A program made the position numbers and the translations under genes. The notes beneath the pieces were generated by a model. That model saw nothing but the letters and a program-made list of their open reading frames with translations, was not told where the DNA came from and searched no databases. From assembly GCA_028690665.1 (NCBI GenBank), contig JAQVAV010000002.1:124001-188000 (forward strand): a stretch of DNA of 64,000 nt. Reading direction: 5' to 3'. The DNA is from Paludibacter sp. GTDB lineage: Bacteria > Bacteroidota > Bacteroidia > Bacteroidales > Paludibacteraceae. Of this stretch, positions 19,798 through 29,015 are shown one piece after another. The stretch's first letter is position 1. Each line of letters opens with the position of its first letter.

Positions 19798-20535
19798 ATG
19801 CAAAATTATTGGTTAATGGATTTTATAGAAGGAGAAGTTCTTTACGTAAATAAACCTTTACACTGGACATCGTTCAACTTAGTGAATAAGTTGAGATGGA
19901 AGTTACAGAAAACGCTGAAAATAAAAAAGATTAAAGTTGGTCATGCAGGAACGCTTGATCCGCTTGCAACTGGAGTAATGATTATCTGTACCGGAAAGAA
20001 AACAAAATTTATAGAAGGTTTTCAGTATCAGACGAAAGAATATGTTGCTACGCTTGAACTTGGAGCGACTACACCATCGTATGATCAGGAATTGCCCGTA
20101 GATAAAACATATTCGACAGAGCATATTACCCGGGAATTGGTTGATAAAGTGATACCGACTTTTACTGGTGAGATTTGGCAAATTCCACCTGTTTATTCTG
20201 CTGTAAAGGTTGATGGTAAACGCGCTTACGATTACGCTCGTGAAGGACAGGATGTTGAACTAAAGCCTAAACTGTTGGTTATAGATGAGATTGAAGTACT
20301 CAATTTCAATTTACCGGTTTTGAAAATAAGAGTTGTGTGTAGTAAAGGGACATATATCCGGGCTTTAGCACGAGATATTGGAGAGGCTTTAGAAAGCGGA
20401 GCCCATTTAACGGGATTGCAACGTACGCGTATTGGTGATGTAAAATTATCAGATTGTCATGAAATAGATGATCTCATAAATATAGTTGAGGCCGATATAC
20501 TGGCTCAAATATCGGCAGAAACAGAAATAAACTAA
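19798..20535 (+). CDS. truB: tRNA pseudouridine(55) synthase
   Basis: 245 residues from the ATG at 19798; a second in-frame ATG at 19816 would shorten it by six residues and is equally plausible. The catalytic motif GHAGTLDPLATG is at 48-59, with the catalytic Asp at 54. Later KGTYIRALARDIG is typical. TruB makes pseudouridine 55 in the T-loop of tRNAs. It lies in a tight row with uppP (21 nt) and queA (33 nt). Confidence 0.95.
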   Translation: MQNYWLMDFIEGEVLYVNKPLHWTSFNLVNKLRWKLQKTLKIKKIKVGHAGTLDPLATGVMIICTGKKTKFIEGFQYQTKEYVATLELGATTPSYDQELPVDKTYSTEHITRELVDKVIPTFTGEIWQIPPVYSAVKVDGKRAYDYAREGQDVELKPKLLVIDEIEVLNFNLPVLKIRVVCSKGTYIRALARDIGEALESGAHLTGLQRTRIGDVKLSDCHEIDDLINIVEADILAQISAETEIN

Positions 20536-20568
20536 AAAACAAAAAATCCGAAATTAAATATAGAAGAA

Positions 20569-21618
20569 ATGAAACTATCGAAGTTTAAATTCAAATTACC
20601 GGACGAGAGTATTGCCCAATATCCGGCGAAACATCGTGATGAGTCGCGCCTTATGGTTGTAAATCGTGAGACCGGTGCTATCGAACATCGTGTTTTTAAA
20701 GATGTACTTGACTATTTTAACGAACATGATTTGTTTGTCTTTAATGACACAAAAGTTTTTCCTGCCCGTTTGTACGGAAACAAAGAAAAAACAGGTGCTC
20801 AGATCGAAGTGTTTTTGTTACGGGAGCTGAATCATGAAATGCGTCTGTGGGATGTGCTTGTGGAGCCTGCCCGTAAAATACGTATCGGTAATAAACTGTA
20901 TTTCGGAGAAGATGATTCTGTAGTGGCAGAAGTCATAGATAATACAACTTCAAGAGGACGTACTTTACGTTTCCTTTTTGACGGAACTCATGAAGAATTC
21001 AGAAAGAGTCTTTTTAATCTTGGTGAAACCCCTCTGCCACGCAATATAACGCGTCCGGTTGAACCGGATGATGCAGAACGATTCCAGACAATTTTTGCCA
21101 AAAATGAGGGTGCCGTCTCAGCCCCGGCAGCTGGAACTCATTTCAGTCGGGAATTAATGAAACGTATGGAAATTAAAGGCATTGACACGGCATTCATTAC
21201 TTCGCATATGAGCCTTGGCAACTTCCGTGAAATAGATGTTGAGGATTTGACCAAGCACAAAATGGATTCGGAACAAATGAGTGTTTCTGAAGAAACGGCT
21301 GATATTGTGAATAAAGCTCATGATCAGGGACGTAATATCTGTGCTGTGGGAGTAACCGTAATGCGTGCGCTGGAAACAGTTGTAGGAACTGAAGGAAAGA
21401 TTAAAGCATACGAAGGTTGGACCAACAAATTTATTTTTCCTCCGTATGATTTTACGGTAGCAAATTCACTGATTACTAATTTTCATTTGCCATATTCCAC
21501 CTTGTTGATGCTTGCAGCTGCATTTGGTGATTATGATAATATCATGAATGCATACGATGTGGCTTTGAAAGAAGGTTATCGTTTTGGTGTATATGGTGAT
21601 GCTATGCTTATTATCTGA
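20569..21618 (+). CDS. queA: S-adenosylmethionine:tRNA ribosyltransferase-isomerase
   Basis: 349 residues, a normal length. Typical stretches are [29 protein letters not shown], the GTHFSRELM segment and the late [23 protein letters not shown] region. QueA moves ribose from S-adenosylmethionine to preQ1 in tRNA to form epoxyqueuosine. Last gene of this forward row; a bidirectional terminator follows. Confidence 0.95.
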   Translation: MKLSKFKFKLPDESIAQYPAKHRDESRLMVVNRETGAIEHRVFKDVLDYFNEHDLFVFNDTKVFPARLYGNKEKTGAQIEVFLLRELNHEMRLWDVLVEPARKIRIGNKLYFGEDDSVVAEVIDNTTSRGRTLRFLFDGTHEEFRKSLFNLGETPLPRNITRPVEPDDAERFQTIFAKNEGAVSAPAAGTHFSRELMKRMEIKGIDTAFITSHMSLGNFREIDVEDLTKHKMDSEQMSVSEETADIVNKAHDQGRNICAVGVTVMRALETVVGTEGKIKAYEGWTNKFIFPPYDFTVANSLITNFHLPYSTLLMLAAAFGDYDNIMNAYDVALKEGYRFGVYGDAMLII

Positions 21619-21686
21619 GAAAGTTTTATGGCAAAAAAGATCTAATCGTAAAAAATAGTTGATAGAATATCGATAATTTATTGTAC

Positions 21687-21723
21687 GAAAGCGGCTTTAA
21701 TTGATTCAATTGAAGCCGCTTTC
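21687..21723. terminator. Bidirectional terminator between queA and radA
   Basis: An inverted repeat of 18 bp with one wobble: GAAAGCGGCTTTAATTGA at 21687-21704 against TCAATTGAAGCCGCTTTC at 21706-21723. A-run on one side and T-run on the other suit both converging genes. Confidence 0.8.
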
Positions 21724-21758
21724 AATTGAATGTGATTGCCAAAGCCCGAATTATGTCT

Positions 21759-23129
21759 TTATTTTTTGAATAAAATTCTGAAAGCTTCTTCCACTTTTTT
21801 TACCGGCACGATTTCCATATTTATTTTACCGATTTGCAAGGATTTTACATTGAAGTCGGGTATAATCATTTTTGTAAAACCGAGTTTCTCAGCTTCAAGA
21901 ATGCGTTGTTCAATGCGGTTAATCGGACGAATTTCACCGGAAAGGCCGACTTCTCCGGTCATACATACATGTTTTTCTATAGCAATGTCGACACTTGATG
22001 AAAGAATAGCAGAGATGACTGCTAGATCAATAGCAGGATCATTCACTTTTAATCCTCCTGCTATGTTCAGAAAAACATCTTTTTGTCCGAGTTTGAATCC
22101 AGCTCTTTTTTCCAACACAGCCAGCAACATGTTCAGACGGCGTAAATCGAAGCCGGTGCAGGAGCGTTGAGGGGTGCCGTAAGCAGCGGAACTGACAAGT
22201 GCCTGAGTTTCGATTAAAAACGGACGAATTCCTTCAATTGCGGAAGCAATAGCCACTCCGCTCAATCCTTCGTGGTTTTGGCTAAGCAGAAGTTCTGAAG
22301 GATTGCTGACTTCACGCAGGCCGTTTTGTTGCATTTCGTAAATACCCATTTCAGATGTGCTCCCGAAACGATTTTTGATGCTTCTCAAAATCCGGTACAT
22401 ATAATGCTGGTCACCTTCGAATTGTAAAACAGTGTCAACGATATGTTCCAAAACTTTCGGACCTGCAATGCTACCTTCTTTGTTGATATGTCCAATCAGT
22501 AAAACGGGTATGGCTGTCGTTTTACAGAGTTTAAGTAACGAAGCGGCACATTCGCGAACTTGGGAGACTGAACCCGGAGAAGACTCTATCAGTTCTGTTG
22601 AAATAGTTTGTATTGAGTCGACAATAACGACATCCGGTTGAATATTCTGTATGTGAATGAATATTTGCTCCAATGAAGTTTCGCTTACAATGTAGCATTC
22701 CGGATTTTCGCCGTTAAGTCGTTCAGCACGTAATTTAAGTTGTTTCACACTTTCTTCGCCGGAAACGTAGAGTGTACGTTTACCTTTCAGATTCAGTACA
22801 ACTTGCAGAACTAAAGTTGATTTTCCGATGCCGGGTTCTCCTCCGATTAAAACTAAAGATCCGGGAACCAGTCCTCCGCCTAAAACCCGGTTTAACTCCG
22901 CACTTGATGTGTCTATGCGGATTTCTTCATTGGTTTCTACTTCCGAAATAAGTATAGGTTTTTGTTTGGTTAGTTCAAGGCCCGCTAAAGTGTGCTTTGG
23001 TCCCGAAGTTTTAGCAATTATTTCTTCAACGTAAGTATTCCATTCTCCGCAGGAGGGACATTTCCCGATCCATTTGGGTGATTCTGCACCACAATTCTGG
23101 CATACATATATGGATTTGGTCTTTGCCAT
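21759..23129 (-). CDS. radA: DNA repair protein RadA
   Basis: 456 residues. A four-cysteine zinc finger sits at the N-terminus (C10, C13, C24, C27). The RecA-like core has Walker A GEPGIGKS at 97-104 and the RadA-specific KNRFG motif; the C-terminal part is the Lon-like domain. RadA drives branch migration during recombination. It is a single gene on the minus strand, converging on queA. Confidence 0.95.
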   Translation of the reverse strand: MAKTKSIYVCQNCGAESPKWIGKCPSCGEWNTYVEEIIAKTSGPKHTLAGLELTKQKPILISEVETNEEIRIDTSSAELNRVLGGGLVPGSLVLIGGEPGIGKSTLVLQVVLNLKGKRTLYVSGEESVKQLKLRAERLNGENPECYIVSETSLEQIFIHIQNIQPDVVIVDSIQTISTELIESSPGSVSQVRECAASLLKLCKTTAIPVLLIGHINKEGSIAGPKVLEHIVDTVLQFEGDQHYMYRILRSIKNRFGSTSEMGIYEMQQNGLREVSNPSELLLSQNHEGLSGVAIASAIEGIRPFLIETQALVSSAAYGTPQRSCTGFDLRRLNMLLAVLEKRAGFKLGQKDVFLNIAGGLKVNDPAIDLAVISAILSSSVDIAIEKHVCMTGEVGLSGEIRPINRIEQRILEAEKLGFTKMIIPDFNVKSLQIGKINMEIVPVKKVEEAFRILFKK

Positions 23130-23278
23130 TTTATATTTGATTTATGGATTACAAAAATAATTAATTTTCTAAATCTTTGGGAAGAATAACCGGAATGCTA
23201 TCCGATTGTTGTTTATTCCTGAAAATATAAACTATTTTTGTTGTTTCTTGGCAAAATGAACGTTTAAATAATAAATTC

Positions 23279-24721
23279 ATGACAAATCAACATAAATTAC
23301 CTCATCCTTTAGTGGCCTTGTTGCCCATTGTTGTGCTGGTGTTGCTGGTGGCAACGGCTGTTTATCTTTTCGGAGGAGATGCTCTTAATGGAGGTAGTCA
23401 GATGGCTTTGCTGTTAGCAACTGCTTTCTGTTTAATTATAGGTAAGTTTACGACGAACTTTCACTGGACTAATTTTGAAAAAGCACTACACAAAAATATT
23501 AAGAATATCTCTACCGCGTTACTTATTCTTTTGGTTATAGGAGCTCTGTCGGGTACATGGATGATGAGTGGGGTGGTTCCTATGTTCATAGATTATGGTT
23601 TGAAGATTATTCGTCCGGAAATTTTTTTAATCTCGGCAGCTGCTATTTGTGCTATTGTATCAGTTGTGACGGGAAGTTCCTGGACAACAGTTGCTACAAT
23701 TGGTATCGCATTGATGGGAATTGGGCGTGCACAGGGGTTCTCGGATGGATGGATTGCCGGGGCAATTATCTCGGGGGCTTATTTCGGGGATAAAATCTCA
23801 CCATTGTCAGATACCACTATTCTTGCCTCATCTGTTTCCGGAACTCCACTTTTTACGCATATTCGTTATATGATGTTTACAACAGTGCCTTCTATGATTA
23901 TAACCCTGATTGTTTTTGCCATTGCCGGATTATTCAATACAAGTATTTCTTCTGCGGATGTTACCCTATATTCGCAATCATTAGAAACCCACTTCAATAT
24001 ATCACCGTGGCTTTTGATTGTTCCTGCTGTGACTATTGTTTTGATTGCTAAAAGAGTTCCGCCTCTTGTAACATTATTTTCTTCCATGTTGCTGGCAGCG
24101 ATTTTTGCCTGTTTTTTTCAGAAAGAGAATTTGCAACTGATTGCAGGAGGAAATACAACGGCGGATCTTGTCAAAGGAGCGATTATGTCGTGTTACGGCA
24201 GTACTTCGTTGGATACCGGAAATCCTGAAATAAACAGTCTGATTGCTACCCGGGGAATGCAGGGCATGCTTTATACGGTCTGGCTGATTATATGTGCTAC
24301 GTGTTTTGGTGCTGCTATGTCGGCTACCGGAATGATTGAAAGTATTACGCAATTCTTGGTCAAAAAGATACGGAATACAGCCGGATTAGTCGGAGCTACG
24401 GTGTCCACTGGACTGTTGGCTAATCTGACGATGGGTGACCAGTATCTTTCGCTTATTCTGACAGGTAATATGTATAAAGACTTGTATGAACAGCGTGGAT
24501 ACGAAAGCCGTTTGCTAAGTCGCAGCATGGAAGACAGTGCTACTGTTACTTCTGTGCTGATTCCATGGAATTCATGTGGTATGACACAAAGCACAGTACT
24601 CGGGGTTTCAACATGGGTCTATTTCCCTTATTGTATCTTTAATTATATAAGTCCGCTAATGAGTATAACAATTGCAGGGCTCGGATATAAAATTTTTAGA
24701 AAAAAGCCGGAAGTACAATAA
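23279..24721 (+). CDS. nhaC: Na+/H+ antiporter, NhaC family
   Basis: 480 residues with about twelve membrane spans. Family stretches include TGSSWTTVATIGIAL, YFGDKISPLSDTT and the late SRSMEDSATVTSVLIPWN-type region. It exchanges Na+ for protons across the inner membrane. With nqr in the same window it fits a cell that keeps a sodium cycle. The exact ions (Na+, or malate/lactate as in MleN-type relatives) cannot be told by reading. Confidence 0.88.
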   Translation: MTNQHKLPHPLVALLPIVVLVLLVATAVYLFGGDALNGGSQMALLLATAFCLIIGKFTTNFHWTNFEKALHKNIKNISTALLILLVIGALSGTWMMSGVVPMFIDYGLKIIRPEIFLISAAAICAIVSVVTGSSWTTVATIGIALMGIGRAQGFSDGWIAGAIISGAYFGDKISPLSDTTILASSVSGTPLFTHIRYMMFTTVPSMIITLIVFAIAGLFNTSISSADVTLYSQSLETHFNISPWLLIVPAVTIVLIAKRVPPLVTLFSSMLLAAIFACFFQKENLQLIAGGNTTADLVKGAIMSCYGSTSLDTGNPEINSLIATRGMQGMLYTVWLIICATCFGAAMSATGMIESITQFLVKKIRNTAGLVGATVSTGLLANLTMGDQYLSLILTGNMYKDLYEQRGYESRLLSRSMEDSATVTSVLIPWNSCGMTQSTVLGVSTWVYFPYCIFNYISPLMSITIAGLGYKIFRKKPEVQ

Positions 24722-25112
24722 ATATTAATTCATAAAAGATAGTGTAGTTTGTTGTAAAAACTAGTCTTGACTCTTGAATCAAATAGAATTATTTCTTTTT
24801 TCTGATAGAATACTAATACTCCCGATAAATAGGAATTGCAGAATTTTGTAAATTGTAAAATGTGTTGATCCTGTTAATTTTATCCTGCATTTTCTAAATG
24901 TTCCCCGGATAAAAGAATATTACAGAAAGTCATAATTATGTCGTGAAATTTGGAATTTATTTTTACTATAATTTGCAAACGTTTGCGGCGAAAACTACCT
25001 CCAATTTTTTATTACGGGCAGGCATAGAAGGAATAAATATCTACATTTGCCATGAGGTGGATTTTTTATAACCATTTCAATTAAATCCTTTTAAATAAAT
25101 AATACCTAAAAG
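24722..25112. other. 391-bp intergenic region upstream of the amylase gene
   Basis: AT-rich, without an ORF of coding character. It holds the GCAAACGTTTGC palindrome at 24975-24986 and a -7-like box at 25042-25049 (TACATTTG). Nothing else is recognised. Confidence 0.5.
24975..24986. promoter_or_regulatory. LacI-type operator candidate upstream of the amylase gene
   Basis: GCAAACGTTTGC is a perfect 12-bp palindrome with a central CG, the classic shape of LacI/GalR-family operators. It lies 56 bp upstream of a -7-like TACATTTG box at 25042-25049, more like an activator position than a blocking one. LacI-type MalR regulators control maltodextrin genes in some Bacteroidota; no such regulator gene lies in this window. 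Confidence 0.5.
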
Positions 25113-27863
25113 ATGAAGAAATCTACACTAACCATTTTGACTTTGCTCATCTCCCTGTTGAGTTGGGCTCAGATAGTAACGACCAATCCAACTTTTGTAA
25201 CAAAAGATTATTCCGGAGTAATTGAGGTGACATACGATGCCACACAAGGTACTGCCGGGTTGAAAGACTATACAGGAACTGTGTATGCTCATACAGGGGT
25301 AATTACCTCTGAGAGTAAGAGTACAAGCGACTGGAAACATGCACCTACCTGGGGTGATAACTCAGCAAAATACCAACTTACTTCATTAGGGGACAATAAA
25401 TGGAAGTTGCTTATTACTCCTGATATGACTTCATATTATGGCCTCAATACAGGCGAAGTTGTCCAAAAACTTGCTTTTGTGTTTCGTAGTGGGGAAAAAG
25501 TTGACGGGAGCTATCTCGAAGGAAAAGATGTTGGTGGAACTGACATCTTTGCTGAAATTTACGATGCCGGTCTGAATGTAACTTTTACCGCTCCTACAAG
25601 TAATCAGTCGACAACGGTTGGTTCCACACTTGATTTTACTGTGACTGCCTCCTTGGCAGCGGATCTTGAACTTAAAGTAAATGGAACATTAGTTAAAACT
25701 GAAACTTCAGCAACAACATTAACTTATTCGAAAACTTTTTCAGCAACAGGTGATTATACTTTTATTGCATCGGCAAGTCTTGATGGTGGAACTGTTTACG
25801 ATACTTTACAAGTTTGTGTTCCTGAAGCTGTGACAACAGAGACCCGCCCCACCGGTGTTGTTGACGGAATTAATTACATTGACAATTCTACTGTAACTCT
25901 TGTATTACTTGCTCCGGGCAAAAGCAATGTTTTTGTTATTGGTGATTTTAATGACTGGAGCCAGCTCAATGCCTATCAGATGAAGAAAGATGGCAATTAT
26001 TGGTGGATTACATTGACGGATTTGACGCCTGGAAAAATGTATGGTTTTCAATATCTGGTAGATGGTTCGCTTCGTGTCAGCGATCCATATACAGAACTTG
26101 TCCTTGATCCGTGGAACGATAAATGGATTAATGAGTATTATGATATTTATCCAGAGTTAAAGGCATATCCCGAAGGTAAAACAGATGGGCTAGTCGGAAC
26201 TTTACAGACAAATAAACCTGCTTACAACTGGGAAATATCGAATTTTAGTACACCTGATAGAGATAATATGATAATTTATGAGTTATTACTCAGAGATTTT
26301 ACAGTGGAGAAATCTCTTGAAGCTGCTATTACAAAATTAGATTACTTAAAAACTCTTGGTATTACCGCTATTGAGTTAATGCCGGTGCAGGAATTTGATG
26401 GAAATAATAGCTGGGGGTATAATCCGAATCATTATTTTGCTCCGGATAAAGCTTACGGAAGTCCAGAAATGTATAAAAAATTTATTGATGAATGTCACAA
26501 ACGTGGAATAGCTGTAATTCTGGATATTGTGTTGAATCATGCAACAGGAATATGTCCTTTTGCAGAACTTTACTGGGATGATGTAAATGATTGTCCTGCG
26601 AGTGATAATCCGTGGATGAATGTTTCAGCACCACATCCTTACGGTGTTTACAACGATTTTAATCATACTTCTACATATACCCGGGAGTATTTTAAACGTA
26701 TGGTAAAATATTGGATCACAGAATACAAAGTTGATGGTTATAGACTTGATTTAACTAAAGGACTTACTCAGACTCAAAGCTCTGAATCTACAGCTTCCAA
26801 TTATGATCAGTCCCGTATTGACAATATCTCAGCTTACTACGATGCGGCTAAATCTGTAAAAAGCGATGTTATGTTTATCCTCGAACATTTTTGCAATAAC
26901 GATGAGGAAACGGCACTTGCTAATAAAGGTATGTATTTATGGAGAAATATAAACGATGCCTTTTCTCAGGCAGCAATGGGATATCAGAGTAGTAGTGATT
27001 TTTCCGGATTAGTAGCGTCTCCGCGCCATTGGGTTGGCTATGCCGAAAGTCATGATCAAGAACGAAACTTTTATAAAGCAAAAATGTATGGAGATGGCAC
27101 TATTAAAACAGATTCTTTGGTACGCATTGCGCGTGTCCCGTTGAACATTGCATTTACAACTTTAGTTCCTGGTCCTAAAATGATGTACGAATTTGAAGAA
27201 TTAGGCTATGATTATTCTATTGATTCGCAGGGTGGCCGTACAAGCTCGAAACCTTCAGCTTGGGGTTGGCTAAACCTTACACACCGCCAAGATGCCTATG
27301 ACAAATGTTCAAAGATTATTACTTTGAGAAAAATGTATCAGACCGCTTTTTCTGAAGGCACTTTTTCAGCCCAAATGGGTTCTTCTGATTGGAGCAACGG
27401 ACGTCGTATTTCATTGACACATAATGATCTGAATATGGTTGTATTGGGAAATTTTCAATCTTCAGCAAGTGTTGTCGCATATCCGTCATTCTCTAAAACG
27501 GGTACCTGGTATAATTTATTTACAGGAGAATCAATGAATGTTTCGGATGTGAATATGACTATGACTTTAGAACCAGGTGAATTGTTGATTTATACCGATC
27601 GCCAGATTAGCTTTGCCGATGGCATAGATGATCCGGTCTCGGCTCAAAACTGTCTGATTTATCCGACAATTACTTCGGAAAGTGTATTTATTTCAACAGA
27701 TGCAAAAGTCGAGAGTGTTTCCGTATATAATATTGAAGGAGTGTTGGTTAAATATATTTCGGAAAGTAAAGAGGTCGACCTATCCTCATTCAATAACGGT
27801 ATTTATTTGGTGAAAGTTTCAACTTCTAAAGGAGATTATATAAGTAAAATACTTAAAAACTAA
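25113..27863 (+). CDS. Secreted GH13 alpha-amylase-family glycosidase with T9SS sorting domain
   Basis: 916 residues with a signal peptide (about 1-19, ending SWAQ). Residues 20-155 form a beta-rich domain, 155-235 an Ig-like domain, and 265-340 a CBM48-like domain (KSNVFVIGDFNDWS). The GH13 barrel then shows its four regions: D471-x-V-x-N-H476; the nucleophile D546 in GYRLD; the acid/base E591 in ILEHF; and H647-D648. A C-terminal T9SS sorting domain (VSVYNIEGVLVKY, NGIYLVKV) follows. All catalytic residues are present. It probably cuts alpha-glucans (starch, glycogen or pullulan) outside the cell; bond preference cannot be read. Standing alone, it is not part of a SusC/SusD locus here. Confidence 0.88.
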   Translation: MKKSTLTILTLLISLLSWAQIVTTNPTFVTKDYSGVIEVTYDATQGTAGLKDYTGTVYAHTGVITSESKSTSDWKHAPTWGDNSAKYQLTSLGDNKWKLLITPDMTSYYGLNTGEVVQKLAFVFRSGEKVDGSYLEGKDVGGTDIFAEIYDAGLNVTFTAPTSNQSTTVGSTLDFTVTASLAADLELKVNGTLVKTETSATTLTYSKTFSATGDYTFIASASLDGGTVYDTLQVCVPEAVTTETRPTGVVDGINYIDNSTVTLVLLAPGKSNVFVIGDFNDWSQLNAYQMKKDGNYWWITLTDLTPGKMYGFQYLVDGSLRVSDPYTELVLDPWNDKWINEYYDIYPELKAYPEGKTDGLVGTLQTNKPAYNWEISNFSTPDRDNMIIYELLLRDFTVEKSLEAAITKLDYLKTLGITAIELMPVQEFDGNNSWGYNPNHYFAPDKAYGSPEMYKKFIDECHKRGIAVILDIVLNHATGICPFAELYWDDVNDCPASDNPWMNVSAPHPYGVYNDFNHTSTYTREYFKRMVKYWITEYKVDGYRLDLTKGLTQTQSSESTASNYDQSRIDNISAYYDAAKSVKSDVMFILEHFCNNDEETALANKGMYLWRNINDAFSQAAMGYQSSSDFSGLVASPRHWVGYAESHDQERNFYKAKMYGDGTIKTDSLVRIARVPLNIAFTTLVPGPKMMYEFEELGYDYSIDSQGGRTSSKPSAWGWLNLTHRQDAYDKCSKIITLRKMYQTAFSEGTFSAQMGSSDWSNGRRISLTHNDLNMVVLGNFQSSASVVAYPSFSKTGTWYNLFTGESMNVSDVNMTMTLEPGELLIYTDRQISFADGIDDPVSAQNCLIYPTITSESVFISTDAKVESVSVYNIEGVLVKYISESKEVDLSSFNNGIYLVKVSTSKGDYISKILKN

Positions 27864-27930
27864 TAAATCGATTTTGTTGTTGAGTAATTAAAATAGGATT
27901 TTTTATAATTGTTTTGGTGCTTTTTTAGAA

Positions 27931-27966
27931 AGCCTGATTGTTAAAATAATCAGGCTCTCTCTATTT
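27931..27966 (+). terminator. Intrinsic terminator after the amylase gene
   Basis: AGCCTGATT at 27931-27939 pairs with AATCAGGCT at 27948-27956, with an AT-rich loop and a following TCTCTCTATTTT tract. Confidence 0.7.
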
Positions 27967-28514
27967 TGTATTTTGGGGAAGAAAATAGAATCAACATTCG
28001 ATTTATTCTGATCTTCTTATAAATTAGAGGCAATTGTAAATTTAGACAAGTCTTAAAATATCAAATAAATTATTTTTTCTATATAACTCTTTTTGACAAA
28101 AAATCAAACTATTGTATACTATTCCGATTTTGTCGGAATGTCACATGAGCTAAAAGTCAAGATTATTTTACTAAATATTTTCAATAAAAATTGCACATGC
28201 TGTAATAATTATTATTATTTTTGTCGTGTGTTGTTACGTATTGTAGTGAATTTATAAGATTCATCCTGCTGTAATTGAGCTTTTATTGACTCCTTTTTAT
28301 TGCTGGTCTTACCAGATATAATAGTTCTTATATCTTAATGAAATTAATATTGAAGCTTTGATTAATATTTTGTATTACAACGTATTATAAGTAAATTTCG
28401 AACTTGTTATATTTAGGTTTATTTCCATTGAATTCATATTGAGAATGTGTTGCCGAATTAAAAAAGTTTAGTTTTATATATAGTTATTAATTTGTAATAA
28501 TTTGTCGGTTTATT
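27967..28514. other. 548-bp AT-rich intergenic region
   Basis: No coding frame, tRNA or clear repeat is seen. A promoter candidate (TTG at 28191-28193, 22 nt, TATTTTTG at 28216-28223) could serve the small gene at 28515 but would leave a leader of about 285 nt. The region is among the most AT-rich of the backbone. Confidence 0.35.
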
Positions 28515-29015
28515 ATGTGGGTCAAATCCAAAATAGTGTTTTTGTTTGTAGCATTAACATATACGGTTGTGGTTAATGGTACGTTACCTGCGTATTTTAC
28601 TCATTATAATAATGACACAAAAACAGATTCTTTTTTTTGTGCAAAAACTATTACTTTGTCGAACGAAAAAAATACTGTAACTATTCGTATTAATGTTGAG
28701 ATTAATTTAAAAAACACTCAGTTTTTTATTGTGACAGAATGCGATGGAATAAAGGGTTGTAATGAAAATGATATTCTCACATTTTATATGGAAGATGAAG
28801 AAATGCAGTTGACATCGGGGCAGGAGTTTAACTGTCGTGGCGTTTCTGTATTTACTCCAGACAGCAGGCAGATTCAAAGTTTAATGAAAAATAAGATAAT
28901 CAAGGTTCGGTTCCAAAACGGAAGAAGTATGGATTATTATGAACTGGCTTTGAATGAAGACGAGAGTACGTATTTCATGAATGCCTGTAAAGCCTATCAA
29001 CTTGCAGTTAATTGA
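28515..29015 (+). CDS. Hypothetical secreted protein
   Basis: 166 residues with a signal-like N-terminus (about 1-22, hydrophobic to VVVNG). The mature part is strand-rich, with a cysteine pair around TECDGIKGCNEND and single cysteines in FFCAKT, FNCRGV and NACKA. No family is recognised. Its last 8 nt overlap the end of gldG on the other strand. A ribosome site is not obvious. It could be a lineage-specific periplasmic protein. Confidence 0.5.
   Translation: MWVKSKIVFLFVALTYTVVVNGTLPAYFTHYNNDTKTDSFFCAKTITLSNEKNTVTIRINVEINLKNTQFFIVTECDGIKGCNENDILTFYMEDEEMQLTSGQEFNCRGVSVFTPDSRQIQSLMKNKIIKVRFQNGRSMDYYELALNEDESTYFMNACKAYQLAVN

Noticed and set aside
27967-28514. tRNA or small RNA gene in the long gap after the amylase gene
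   Set aside because: No cloverleaf arms, GTTCGAnTC-type T-loop or CCA end could be found; only AT-rich sequence.
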